Below, in pieces: positions 1 through 7,253 of a stretch of 64,000 bases of DNA (positions are counted from its first letter, which is position 1; the number at the start of each line of letters is the position of its first letter). The DNA lies in NCBI GenBank assembly GCA_903918195.1, contig CAIXDS010000199.1, positions 1-64,000 on the forward strand. The letters are read 5' to 3'. The position numbers and the translations under genes are program-made. The notes under the pieces are model-generated. The model had not been told where the DNA came from. It saw only the letters and a program-made list of their open reading frames with translations, and ran no database searches. The DNA is from an uncultured Acetobacteraceae bacterium (GTDB lineage: Bacteria; Pseudomonadota; Alphaproteobacteria; Acetobacterales; Acetobacteraceae).

Positions 1-186
1 AAGATGTTACGGGCGATCCCGCGGATTGACTGCAATGCCACCTTTGATCGTCGTGCTTGCCGCACCCTGGTTTCACGCGGCATCCGCGTGCACGGAGGCT
101 GTTGATGAGTCGCTGTTCGCGCATCCGAAGCTCCGGTGTCGGGCTTCCAAGTCAGGAATGAGGGGATGAGTGAGGAGCCGAACAGC
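1..186. other. Window edge, no supported gene
   Basis: One plus-strand frame is open from the first base to a TGA at 103-105 and could be the last 34 codons of a gene that starts outside the window, but nothing in it is recognisable. A second frame from an ATG at 35 encodes a hydrophobic, signal-like start but closes after about 43 codons without a ribosome binding site. I call neither. The permease starts at 187. Confidence 0.3.
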
Positions 187-1896
187 ATGCGAGCCCGACC
201 ACGCGACCTCATTTACGCTCTTGACGAACGACCGCCTTTGATGACGCTGATCGCTCTCGGCCTTCAGCACACCTCACTCGTTTCCATATCACTGCTTATT
301 CCGTTGCTTGTTGCGAAGGAAGCCGGAGTTCCGACCGAGACCCTGCCCAGCCTGCTGAGTTTTTCCATGATCGCCCTCGCGGTGGCCACGCTGCTGCAGT
401 GGAAGCAGATTGGCGGATTCGGTGCCGGTTACCTGATTCCCGGCTTTTGTTCTTCGAACTACCTGTCCGCGTCGGTCGCCGCGGCGCAGGTCGGCGGCAT
501 GCCGCTGGTCTATGGCATGACTTTCCTCGCCGGAGCCTTCGAGGCCGCGCTCTCGCGGATGCTGACGCGCCTGCGCCCCTATTTCCCGCCTGAGATTTCC
601 GGCCTGGCGGTGATGATCGTTGGCATCGAATTGGGAATTCTGGCGACACGCGACATCGTGGGCATTGGACATCCCGAAAGCCGTGCCCCAGCGGCACTCG
701 GAGTGGGATTTGGTACCGTTGCGCTGTCGTTCATACTGAGCATCTATGGCAAGGGTGCGGTGCGGCTGTTCTGCTCGCTGATCGGCGTTGGCGCGGGGTA
801 TGTCTCCGCCATGGGTCTCGGACTGATGCCAAGCAAAAGCTATGCCGCATTCAATCATGCCGCCGTTCTCGATCTGCCCGAAATCAAGCATATCGCCTTT
901 GCATTCGATCCGCTCTTCGTCATTCCGTTTCTGGTCGCAGCACTTGCGGCGACGCTGAAAGCGACCGCAGCCGTGACAACCTGCCAGAAAATCAACGACC
1001 GGAAGTGGACCCGCCCCGACATGGCGGAGATCAGCTCCGGCGTTGCTGCCGACGGATTGGCCACCATGCTGGCCGCGATCATGGGCAGCACCGGCCAGAA
1101 CTCCTCCACCAGCAATATCGGCGTGTCCAGTGCCACTGGCGCCACCAGCCGCTGGATCGCACTGCCGATTGCGGCCTGGCTATTGATAATGGCCTGCAGT
1201 CCAAAGCTGGCGACAGTCTTCGTCGTCATGCCCGAGCCGGTGGTCGGCGGCGCGCTGCTGTTCGCGGCGTGCTTCATGCTGGTGAACGGCCTGCAGATCA
1301 TCGCATCGCGAATGTTGGATACGAGGCGCACGGCAATCATCGCTCTGCCGCTGATCCTGGCGCTCAGCCGCTACGCCTTCCCCGATTTCTTCAAGAGTCT
1401 GCCGAGCGAGGTGCAGCCGCTGGTTGGTTCGGCAATGGCTATCGGGGTATTCACTGCGATCGTGCTGAACCTGTGCTTACGCGTCGGGATACACCGGCGC
1501 GAGGTGATCTCGTACTGGATCGGCCAGGATTCGGTCGAGTGCCTGCATGCCTTCATGGAGCATTGCGGCGGCGCCTGGGGTGCGCAGCGGCAGGTGGTGC
1601 TGCAGGCCACCCATTCACTGGTCGAGTTGTTCGAAACCGTCATCGAGGTCACCGCAACCGGGAATCTGGTCACGGTCGCCGCGAGCTTCGACGAGTTCAG
1701 TCTGGAAATCGAAGTACGCTACCGCGGGCGCGCGATGCTCCAACCCGGCTCCGCACCGACGGCTGAGGAAATGCTGGAAAACATCGATCGCGTGCTGGAA
1801 CTCGGCCCGCTTCTGATCAGAAACCTGGCCGATCGGGTCAAGACCACGTCCATCGGCGACTCCGAGCAGATCGTGCACCTGCATTTTCAGCACTGA
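187..1896 (+). CDS. NCS2-family nucleobase (xanthine/uracil-type) permease with C-terminal extension
   Basis: Inner-membrane nucleobase:cation symporter of the NAT/NCS2 family, 569 aa with the ATG at 187, which has GAGGAG nine bases upstream. A GTG (136) and an ATG (166) further upstream are in frame but have poorer context. Residues about 15-450 are a run of hydrophobic helices. Around residue 310 the segment SNIGVSSATG fits the family signature NxGxxxxT[RKG]. After the last helix about 115 extra residues follow (from about RVGIHRREVISYW); they are soluble, alternate alpha/beta and end in LHFQH. Such a tail is absent from UraA and XanQ, which are about 430-480 aa. Its pattern recalls a degenerate GHKL ATPase fold, but this is only an impression. 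Substrate (purine or uracil) cannot be told from sequence. The gene converges on the BtpA-type gene. Confidence 0.85.
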   Translation: MRARPRDLIYALDERPPLMTLIALGLQHTSLVSISLLIPLLVAKEAGVPTETLPSLLSFSMIALAVATLLQWKQIGGFGAGYLIPGFCSSNYLSASVAAAQVGGMPLVYGMTFLAGAFEAALSRMLTRLRPYFPPEISGLAVMIVGIELGILATRDIVGIGHPESRAPAALGVGFGTVALSFILSIYGKGAVRLFCSLIGVGAGYVSAMGLGLMPSKSYAAFNHAAVLDLPEIKHIAFAFDPLFVIPFLVAALAATLKATAAVTTCQKINDRKWTRPDMAEISSGVAADGLATMLAAIMGSTGQNSSTSNIGVSSATGATSRWIALPIAAWLLIMACSPKLATVFVVMPEPVVGGALLFAACFMLVNGLQIIASRMLDTRRTAIIALPLILALSRYAFPDFFKSLPSEVQPLVGSAMAIGVFTAIVLNLCLRVGIHRREVISYWIGQDSVECLHAFMEHCGGAWGAQRQVVLQATHSLVELFETVIEVTATGNLVTVAASFDEFSLEIEVRYRGRAMLQPGSAPTAEEMLENIDRVLELGPLLIRNLADRVKTTSIGDSEQIVHLHFQH

Positions 1897-1992
1897 CACA
1901 GCGCGCGGATGCCAGGCGGTCGTGGCGCTGCGCCCACCGTCCGCGACGCGCCCGTAACCTGTTGATGGGGAATGACCGTTCGGTTCTCACTG

Positions 1993-2835
1993 TTAAACCC
2001 GGGCGCGGGCGCGGTCGGCAGCCGCCATGAAGGTGCGAAGACGGTCCGGATCGACCTGGTTCCACCACACACCGTCCACCTTCAGCCAGCTGGCCACGAT
2101 GACGGCGGACGCCACGGTGAAAATATCGCCGACATTGTCCGGCGTGACCCCCGACCCGACCGCCACCGGCAGCGAGCAGCCCTCGGCGATGGCCGCGAGT
2201 TCCGCCAGCGTGGCGGCGTCGCCGGTGCGCTGGCCGGTGGCGATCGCCACGTCGGCATCGAAGAACTCGACATCGCGCGCCATCTCCGGGATGGCGCGGT
2301 CGGCGACGATGGCGTGCGCCCCGTGCTTGACGTGCACGTCGGCGAAGATGCGCACCTCGCGGGCGTGCAGCCAGGCACGGTAGCGGGCAGCGGCGCCGGC
2401 CGGGCCGTCGATCAGGCCCTCGTTGGCGACATAGGCGTTGGCCCACTGGTTGACGCGCACGAACACCGCCCCGGCCGCCTTGGCCACGGCGAGCGCCGGC
2501 ACCGCCGCATTGGCCAGCACGTTCACGCCCACCGGCAGGCCGCTCGCCAGCCGCACCGCCCGGGTCATCACCGCCATGCAGGCGGCGGTCTCCGGACCCA
2601 GCGCGTCCGGTCTGGCGAACGGAATATCGCCGTGATTCTCGACGATCAGGCCATCGACGCCGCCATCGCGATAGCGCGCGGCTTCGGCCAGGGCAAAATC
2701 GATGACGCTCTCCATCGGCTCGCCGTCATAGCCAGGCGAGCCCGGCAGCGGACGCGAATGGATGACGCCGATGACCGCATGGGAACGGCCAAAAATGGCC
2801 TGGATGGCGTTCGGCTTGGGGCGGAAGACGGGCAT
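1993..2835 (-). CDS. BtpA/SgcQ-family protein
   Basis: A 280-aa TIM-barrel protein of the BtpA family. Family-typical stretches are AVIGVIHSRPLPGSPGY near the N-terminus, DGLIVENHGDIPF at about residue 60, and VAVGSGVTPDNV near the end. BtpA is known in cyanobacteria for photosystem I stability, but the family is widespread in non-phototrophs and includes E. coli SgcQ; its biochemical activity is not established. The start at 2835 is chosen because GCAGGAGC precedes it; an in-frame start 14 codons upstream lacks such a site. It lies just downstream of the oxidase operon on the same strand (67 bases) and converges on the nucleobase permease. No link to either is proven. Confidence 0.85.
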   Translation of the reverse strand: MPVFRPKPNAIQAIFGRSHAVIGVIHSRPLPGSPGYDGEPMESVIDFALAEAARYRDGGVDGLIVENHGDIPFARPDALGPETAACMAVMTRAVRLASGLPVGVNVLANAAVPALAVAKAAGAVFVRVNQWANAYVANEGLIDGPAGAAARYRAWLHAREVRIFADVHVKHGAHAIVADRAIPEMARDVEFFDADVAIATGQRTGDAATLAELAAIAEGCSLPVAVGSGVTPDNVGDIFTVASAVIVASWLKVDGVWWNQVDPDRLRTFMAAADRARARV

Positions 2836-2901
2836 GGGGGCTCCTGCGGGTCGGCATGGCCACCGTAGCCACCGCATTTCGCTATAAACAGCGCCTTGTC
2901 G

Positions 2902-3348
2902 TCAGAACAGCCGCATCCCCGGCGCCGCATAGGTCGGCGTGCTGGCGAACTCGGGCGGCGGGCTCCACTCGGTGGCGAGATACCAGGCGGACCAGGCAAC
3001 GATCACCAGGCTGAGCACCCAGAGCCAGACCGGCGTCGGTGACCGGGCTTCCGCCCGCCGCGGCACGAAGGGCTCCTCGGCGCTGAACACGTTGACACCG
3101 AACGTGAGCGCGCCATGCACCGTCGCGCCGTCGTCGAGACCGGAGATGGTGATGCCGGGGCCATTGCGGACGGTGAACGGCACGATCCGCACCCCGGTAT
3201 CGCCGGTGGCGTCCTGCGCCTCGATGCGCAACCGGTGTTCGCCGTCGCGCAGGCGCCGCGTATCGACGGTGACGGAAGCCGGCGGAACATGGTCACTGTC
3301 CGCCTGCTCCTGATCGTCGATGAAAATGCGAAAGCGCGGTTCGGGCAT
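2902..3348 (-). CDS. Ig-like domain protein with C-terminal membrane anchor, oxidase operon
   Basis: 148 aa. The first about 90 residues look like a beta-sandwich (IDDQEQAD, DTRRLRDGEHRLRIEAQD, GVRIVPFTVRNGP), followed by a Pro/Arg linker and one membrane helix (VWLWVLSLVIVAWSAWYL). The tail after the helix is Pro-rich and about 20 residues long. It has no haem or metal motif. It starts 10 bases after the stop of the 55-residue membrane peptide and is the last gene of the oxidase operon. Its role is unknown; position and build suggest a FixH-like assembly or accessory subunit of the terminal oxidase. This is inference from context only. The start codon has a weak ribosome binding site, so it may be translationally coupled. 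Confidence 0.7.
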   Translation of the reverse strand: MPEPRFRIFIDDQEQADSDHVPPASVTVDTRRLRDGEHRLRIEAQDATGDTGVRIVPFTVRNGPGITISGLDDGATVHGALTFGVNVFSAEEPFVPRRAEARSPTPVWLWVLSLVIVAWSAWYLATEWSPPPEFASTPTYAAPGMRLF

Positions 3349-3358
3349 CGGGGCACGC

Positions 3359-3526
3359 TCAACGATCGGGGGCGAGGATGCGGCGCTTGGGATGGTCCGC
3401 CGATGTTTCGCCCGGAAAAAGAATCATCTTCACCGCCGCGGCAATGCAAAGCAGGGTGATGATGCCGCCAGCGCCTGCCACCAGCAGATTGCCGAGGATG
3501 GGTCCCGCCGGGCCGCATATGAACAT
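3359..3526 (-). CDS. Small single-TM protein (55 aa) in oxidase operon
   Basis: A 55-residue protein reading MFICGPAGPILGNLL at its start, then a strongly hydrophobic Gly/Ala/Ile/Leu helix to about residue 37 and a charged tail (TSADHPKRRILAPDR). A good site, AAGGAGAC, precedes the ATG at 3526. It lies 12 bases after the fused cytochrome c gene and 10 bases before the Ig-like/TM gene, in the same direction. Small single-helix subunits (CcoQ, CcoH, CtaF-like) are common in haem-copper oxidase operons, so an accessory subunit is the natural guess. I see no homology to CcoQ. Size, start signal and operon position make it a convincing gene. Confidence 0.72.
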   Translation of the reverse strand: MFICGPAGPILGNLLVAGAGGIITLLCIAAAVKMILFPGETSADHPKRRILAPDR

Positions 3527-3538
3527 CGCCGTCTCCTT

Positions 3539-4498
3539 TCAGGGCTGGGCACGCTGCGCGGCGACATCCGCCGCCGTCACCAGCGGTGCATGGTTGCCCC
3601 ATGAACTGCGTTCATGATCGATGATGTCGGCAATCTGCTGGTCGGAAATCTGGTCGGCAAACGGCGGCATGGCGCCTGCGTAGGTGGCGCCGTTGATCGT
3701 CTTGCCGGCGCGGCCATGCAGCACGGTGCGGATCTGCTCGGCCGGATCGGCGGCGTTGACCACGGGATCGCCGGCGAGAGACGGGAAAACGCCGGGCACG
3801 CCGGCCCCTTCAGCGCCGTGGCACACGGCGCAATGGCTGGTGAACAGCCGCGCCCCGGCGGCGGCGTCAAACCCGGCCGGTGCCGCACCCGGCGGGGAAG
3901 CGCCCGGTGCCGTGGAGATCGCTGCCGGCAACGGCCACGCCGGTTGCTTCAGCGCGAGCAGATACGCCACCAAGGCCCGCGCCCGCGCGCCGGGAACAAT
4001 CACCCCCTGTGCCGGCGCAAAAGGCTTCGGCACCGGCACAGCGGACTCGCCCTGCGGTGGCTGATCGACCACCTCGAACAGCCACGGAAACGCCGGCATG
4101 ATGGATTGCGGCACCACCGAGCGCGGCTGGTAAAGATGCATGAACTGCCACACCGTGCCCGGCTGGCGATTGCCGATATTGGTAAGATCGGGGCCGGTGC
4201 GTTCCGAACCCAGCAATTGGGGCGTCTGGTAGGCAAAATCTCCCGGTGCCGACGGGCGCCCGAAGCCGCTGTCCGTGGCCAGCGGACGCACCTGTTGCGT
4301 ATGGCAATAGGCGCAGCCCTCGGAGACATAAACCGCCCGCCCGGCAGCCTGCTCGGCCGTCAGCGGCGCAACGCCGGGGCCGGGCGGGGTGCCCGACAGC
4401 CAGATGCCAGGCAGCACGCCCATCATCACCGCAAGCGCGAGATAAACCGCGGTGGAGCCGCCCAGGATCGCAACCAGATTGCGGTTATGGGCGGTCAT
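3539..4498 (-). CDS. Fused CcoO/CcoP-like dihaem cytochrome c oxidase subunit
   Basis: 319 aa. Residues about 8-32 form a membrane anchor. The motif CAYCHTQQVRP at about residue 62 is the hallmark of CcoO, the monohaem subunit II of cbb3 oxidases, and is followed by GSERTGPDLTNIGNR and a candidate Met ligand in QSIMPAFPW. A second class-I cytochrome c domain occupies about residues 230-305 with CAVCH and a Met in GAMPPF, as in CcoP. Separate CcoO and CcoP genes are the usual arrangement (CcoP normally has two haems), so here one chain carries two c haems. The ATG at 4498 overlaps the ccoN-like stop (ATGA), so the two are coupled. The chain should pass electrons from the bc1/cytochrome c pool to subunit I. 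Confidence 0.9.
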   Translation of the reverse strand: MTAHNRNLVAILGGSTAVYLALAVMMGVLPGIWLSGTPPGPGVAPLTAEQAAGRAVYVSEGCAYCHTQQVRPLATDSGFGRPSAPGDFAYQTPQLLGSERTGPDLTNIGNRQPGTVWQFMHLYQPRSVVPQSIMPAFPWLFEVVDQPPQGESAVPVPKPFAPAQGVIVPGARARALVAYLLALKQPAWPLPAAISTAPGASPPGAAPAGFDAAAGARLFTSHCAVCHGAEGAGVPGVFPSLAGDPVVNAADPAEQIRTVLHGRAGKTINGATYAGAMPPFADQISDQQIADIIDHERSSWGNHAPLVTAADVAAQRAQP

Positions 4499-5892
4499 GC
4501 CGGCACCCCGGCCGCGCGCCTGTCCGCCGCTTGTTCCGCCAACCCGCCCCACACCATCAGCGAAACATTGAACGCAAACACGAGATGGCCGGCGAACATC
4601 AGCCCGCCGCCGATTGCCCGCCACAACCAGTACGGCGCCTGGTCAACCACCGATTGAATGAACGGCGCCCCGCGCATCCAATCAAGCCCCTGCTCAGTGC
4701 CGCCAACCGACAACGACAGGACGTAGATGATCACCCCGATCGTCGATAGCCAGAAATGAATGCCGATGGCGAGATCAGGGGCGCGCCGCCCGGTTGCCTG
4801 CGGCAGCAGCGCATAAACGCCGCCCCAGATGGCAAAAGTCACAAAGCCATACATCGTGAGATGTGAATGCCCGACCGTGTAATTGGTCAGGTGCCAGACC
4901 GGCTGCAGCGAACGAAGCGCTTCAACAGTGCCCTGGGCGGAGCCGAACAGATAGGCCAGCACGCCCACGAGGATGAACATGGCCGGCGAGCGGTGCATCC
5001 GATGACCCTGGCCGACCATGGTCAGCAGAAAATTGGCGCTGCCGCCGATCACCGGAACCAGCATCGCCACGCTGAAGACAATCGCCAGAGTCTGCAGCCA
5101 CCACGGCAACGGACTGAACAAAAAGTGATGCGCACCGAGGATCGGATAGAAAACCAGATTCGTCCAGAACGCCAGAATGCCGAGCGAGTACGAATAGATC
5201 GGCCGGTTCAGCAGCTTCGGCAACGCGTAATAGAACACGCCGAGCGCGAGCGGCGTAAACCACATGCCAACGGCGTTGTGCATGAAATAGCCCTGCACGG
5301 CAACCTGGCCAAGGCCCACCTGGTACCATGGCAGCAGCGCAACGATCAGGACGATGATCGTCCACAGCACCGCGCCGATCGTGTACCAGTTGGACAGATA
5401 AAGATCCTCGTCGCGCCGGCTCGCGACCGTGCCGATCAGGTTCCACGCTGTTAGCACCAGGGCAAAAGCGAGGATCGCACGGACCCACCACAGCCACTCA
5501 CGATACTCCTGATCGCCGGCATTGTAGCCGAGATCGAGCGCGACAGTGCCGCAGATCGCGGCGACATTGATCAGCGCCAGCGCCACCCAGGCAAGGCTCG
5601 CGCTGTAAAGCCCGGTGCCGGAACTGCGCGCGGCAACGAACAGCGCCAGCCCGATCAGCGCCGGACTGGCCCACGCATAGAAAGTTCCATTGGTATGGAT
5701 CGCCCGCAGCCGCCCGAAGGAAAACGCCGGCGCGGTAAACAGGTCGGGATAGGAGAATTTCAGGGCAAGGATCAACCCCACGAACGTCGCCAACAGCAAC
5801 CATACCGTGGCGGAGACGGTGTAGGCAGCGAAGACTCTGACGAGCATGGGCTCGTCGGGTGTTCGCAGACCGGGGTGCTCCGAGTACGCCAC
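4495..5892 (-). CDS. ccoN: cbb3-type cytochrome c oxidase subunit I (CcoN-like)
   Basis: 465 aa, 12 or so membrane helices; the oxygen-reducing haem-copper subunit of a C-type oxidase. Visible ligands: RAIHTNGTFY (low-spin haem His), MHNAVGMW (first CuB His), the family's Tyr just before the His pair in FYPILGAHH, and TVGHSHLTMYG (two haem His). The start is GTG at 5892, preceded by AGGAG at good spacing. The usual ccoN runs to about 480-550 aa, so this is a compact version. It is the second gene of the operon; a hairpin repeat fills the gap to the first gene. Such oxidases have high oxygen affinity and serve microaerobic respiration. No FNR box is visible upstream of this operon. Confidence 0.92.
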   Translation of the reverse strand: MAYSEHPGLRTPDEPMLVRVFAAYTVSATVWLLLATFVGLILALKFSYPDLFTAPAFSFGRLRAIHTNGTFYAWASPALIGLALFVAARSSGTGLYSASLAWVALALINVAAICGTVALDLGYNAGDQEYREWLWWVRAILAFALVLTAWNLIGTVASRRDEDLYLSNWYTIGAVLWTIIVLIVALLPWYQVGLGQVAVQGYFMHNAVGMWFTPLALGVFYYALPKLLNRPIYSYSLGILAFWTNLVFYPILGAHHFLFSPLPWWLQTLAIVFSVAMLVPVIGGSANFLLTMVGQGHRMHRSPAMFILVGVLAYLFGSAQGTVEALRSLQPVWHLTNYTVGHSHLTMYGFVTFAIWGGVYALLPQATGRRAPDLAIGIHFWLSTIGVIIYVLSLSVGGTEQGLDWMRGAPFIQSVVDQAPYWLWRAIGGGLMFAGHLVFAFNVSLMVWGGLAEQAADRRAAGVPA

Positions 5893-5933
5893 GGTTGCTC
5901 CTGTGCGACTGAAGAAAACTCATCGGGGCACGG

Positions 5934-6009
5934 CCGGGGCGCTGCCCCGGACCTCGCCAGGGGCTTTGCCCCTGGACCCCACCAAGGGCCTGAGGCCCTT
6001 GGAACCCAT
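5934..6009. repeat. GC-hairpin repeat, copy 1 (three hairpins)
   Basis: Three successive stem-loops: CCGGGGC/GCCCCGG at 5934-5950, CCAGGGGC/GCCCCTGG at 5957-5975, and CCAAGGGCC/GGCCCTTGG at 5982-6002, then AACCCAT. The same blocks recur near 29010, 40672, 48060 and 63123. This copy sits inside the oxidase operon, between the stop of the 202-aa membrane protein and the ccoN-like start, so it could act as a transcript-processing or attenuation structure. Confidence 0.8.
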
Positions 6010-6021
6010 AACAGAGCGGCG

Positions 6022-6630
6022 TTAGGCCGCGGCGCGGCGAGTCCGCCAGTGCCATACCGCCCAGGAGGCCAGCACCAGCAACAACACGACAAGGCCCGCC
6101 ACCAACAGCAGCACGCTCTGCTCCAGCCAGGCAATGGCCGGAATCGCCGCACCGAGGAAAACACCCACGATGCAAATCGCCGGCGACCAGGCATGCACGC
6201 CAGCAAGGAAAGTGCCGAGTGTCAGCACGGTAAGCATCAGCAGGCCGGTCGAATTGTCGTTCACCACGCCGCGTACTTCAGGCCGCAGCGCCACATACAT
6301 GGCGCCGATGACGGCAAACCAGTGCAGCAGTTGCAAAACCACAAGGCGGGTGCGCTCGCTCCTGGTCGCCGTCTCCCGCCAGCCGTCGATGACACAGACC
6401 AGCCAGAACAGCGGCACCAGCACCATCCAGACATAGATGATCCTGGGGCCGAAACCGGTCACCACCGGACCGCCCGTACTGGTATAGGCGATGCCGGCGA
6501 AAGCACCGAACAGCATCACGATATAAATCCAATCCCGGTGCAGCCAGCCGACGACGGTGGCGCGCGTCCAGGCCTTGGCACTCGTCAGAAATCCGGCGTG
6601 ATGGCCGGTGTCGAACAAAGAACCGCTCAT
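6022..6630 (-). CDS. Integral membrane protein, first gene of oxidase operon
   Basis: 202 aa with about five or six hydrophobic helices (for example DWIYIVMLFGAFAGIAYT, IIYVWMVLVPLFWLVCVI, LLHWFAVIGAMYVAL, SVLLLVAGLVVLLLVLASW). I do not recognise the family. GGGGAG lies upstream of the ATG at 6630. It is oriented with and 130 bases upstream of the ccoN-like gene, so it is probably co-transcribed with the oxidase. There are no Cys pairs or haem motifs; scattered His and Trp residues lie at helix ends. A role in oxidase assembly or as an extra subunit is possible but unproven. Confidence 0.7.
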   Translation of the reverse strand: MSGSLFDTGHHAGFLTSAKAWTRATVVGWLHRDWIYIVMLFGAFAGIAYTSTGGPVVTGFGPRIIYVWMVLVPLFWLVCVIDGWRETATRSERTRLVVLQLLHWFAVIGAMYVALRPEVRGVVNDNSTGLLMLTVLTLGTFLAGVHAWSPAICIVGVFLGAAIPAIAWLEQSVLLLVAGLVVLLLVLASWAVWHWRTRRAAA

Positions 6631-7009
6631 GTCTGTCGCTCCCCGGTCAGTCCGGCAGAAGCGAAAGCGGCGACGGCACGAACCTGACCGGCATTAGGGT
6701 GATGGGGTGTATTGGCTCGGAAACCTCCCCGGTGCTGCGGTAATCCCAGCGGGACCGCGCAAACGGAGGCCGTTACTGGTCGCCGCTTGATCGCCGCTCA
6801 TGCGGGCATTTTAGGGCATGGAATTGGTATTCAACAGGTGCGGCCAACCCTCGCGGCGGATTGAACAGCACCCGCTTCGCCACACCGGCCGACGCGATGG
6901 TTGGTGTTCGGGGCGGCCAAATTGTCGGCGAATCCTTGCACGGGAAAGGCGAAGCCCAACAGCCTTACACAACCACGACGATGCCACTCCCGTTCGCCGC
7001 ATGCTGCCG

Positions 7010-7042
7010 CGGATTTCATTGCGGCAATCCCAATGAAATCCG
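7010..7042. repeat. Perfect 12-bp inverted repeat (hairpin)
   Basis: CGGATTTCATTG at 7010-7021 is exactly complementary to CAATGAAATCCG at 7031-7042, with a 9-base loop. No T-run follows on either strand, so a simple Rho-independent terminator is unlikely. It may be a large operator, a small-RNA stem or the trace of a small mobile element. Confidence 0.6.
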
Positions 7043-7176
7043 GTCATCGGTCGATGAAACTCCCCTCCCATCTGGTGACACACGAATAATTTACCGTCGT
7101 TTTCCAATCGCAGGATGCCGGCATCGTTAAAATATCCGTGATAATATGATTCATCTTGACCCTGACTCAGTCCGCC

Positions 7177-7190
7177 TTGATGGAGATCAA
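7177..7190 (+). promoter_or_regulatory. FNR/FixK-type box upstream of hybrid kinase
   Basis: TTGATGGAGATCAA is a perfect match to the FNR/FixK consensus TTGATNNNNATCAA. Its centre (7183.5) lies 70 bases before the kinase ATG at 7254. A class-II spacing of 41.5 would put transcription start near 7225, leaving a leader of about 28 bases that contains GAGGGAG. It could also act on the divergent oxidase operon, but that start is over 540 bases away. Confidence 0.72.
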
Positions 7191-7253
7191 CGCGCAACCC
7201 CGGGTGCCGCGGAAACCTGAGCGCATTGATAGGGTACGAGGGAGTCACCATCG

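Larger units (their letters stand above)
6631..7253. other. 623-base intergenic region between divergent genes
   Basis: It separates the oxidase operon (minus) from the hybrid kinase (plus) and should hold both promoters. It contains a perfect FNR-type box (7177-7190) and a strong 12-base-pair hairpin (7010-7042). Open frames here show no recognisable protein and have no start signals. Base composition is lower in GC than neighbouring genes at about 7080-7160. Confidence 0.6.

Noticed and set aside
6811..7251. 146-codon minus-strand frame in the intergenic region
   Set aside because: No family match, no ribosome binding site, spans the perfect hairpin and the FNR-type box.
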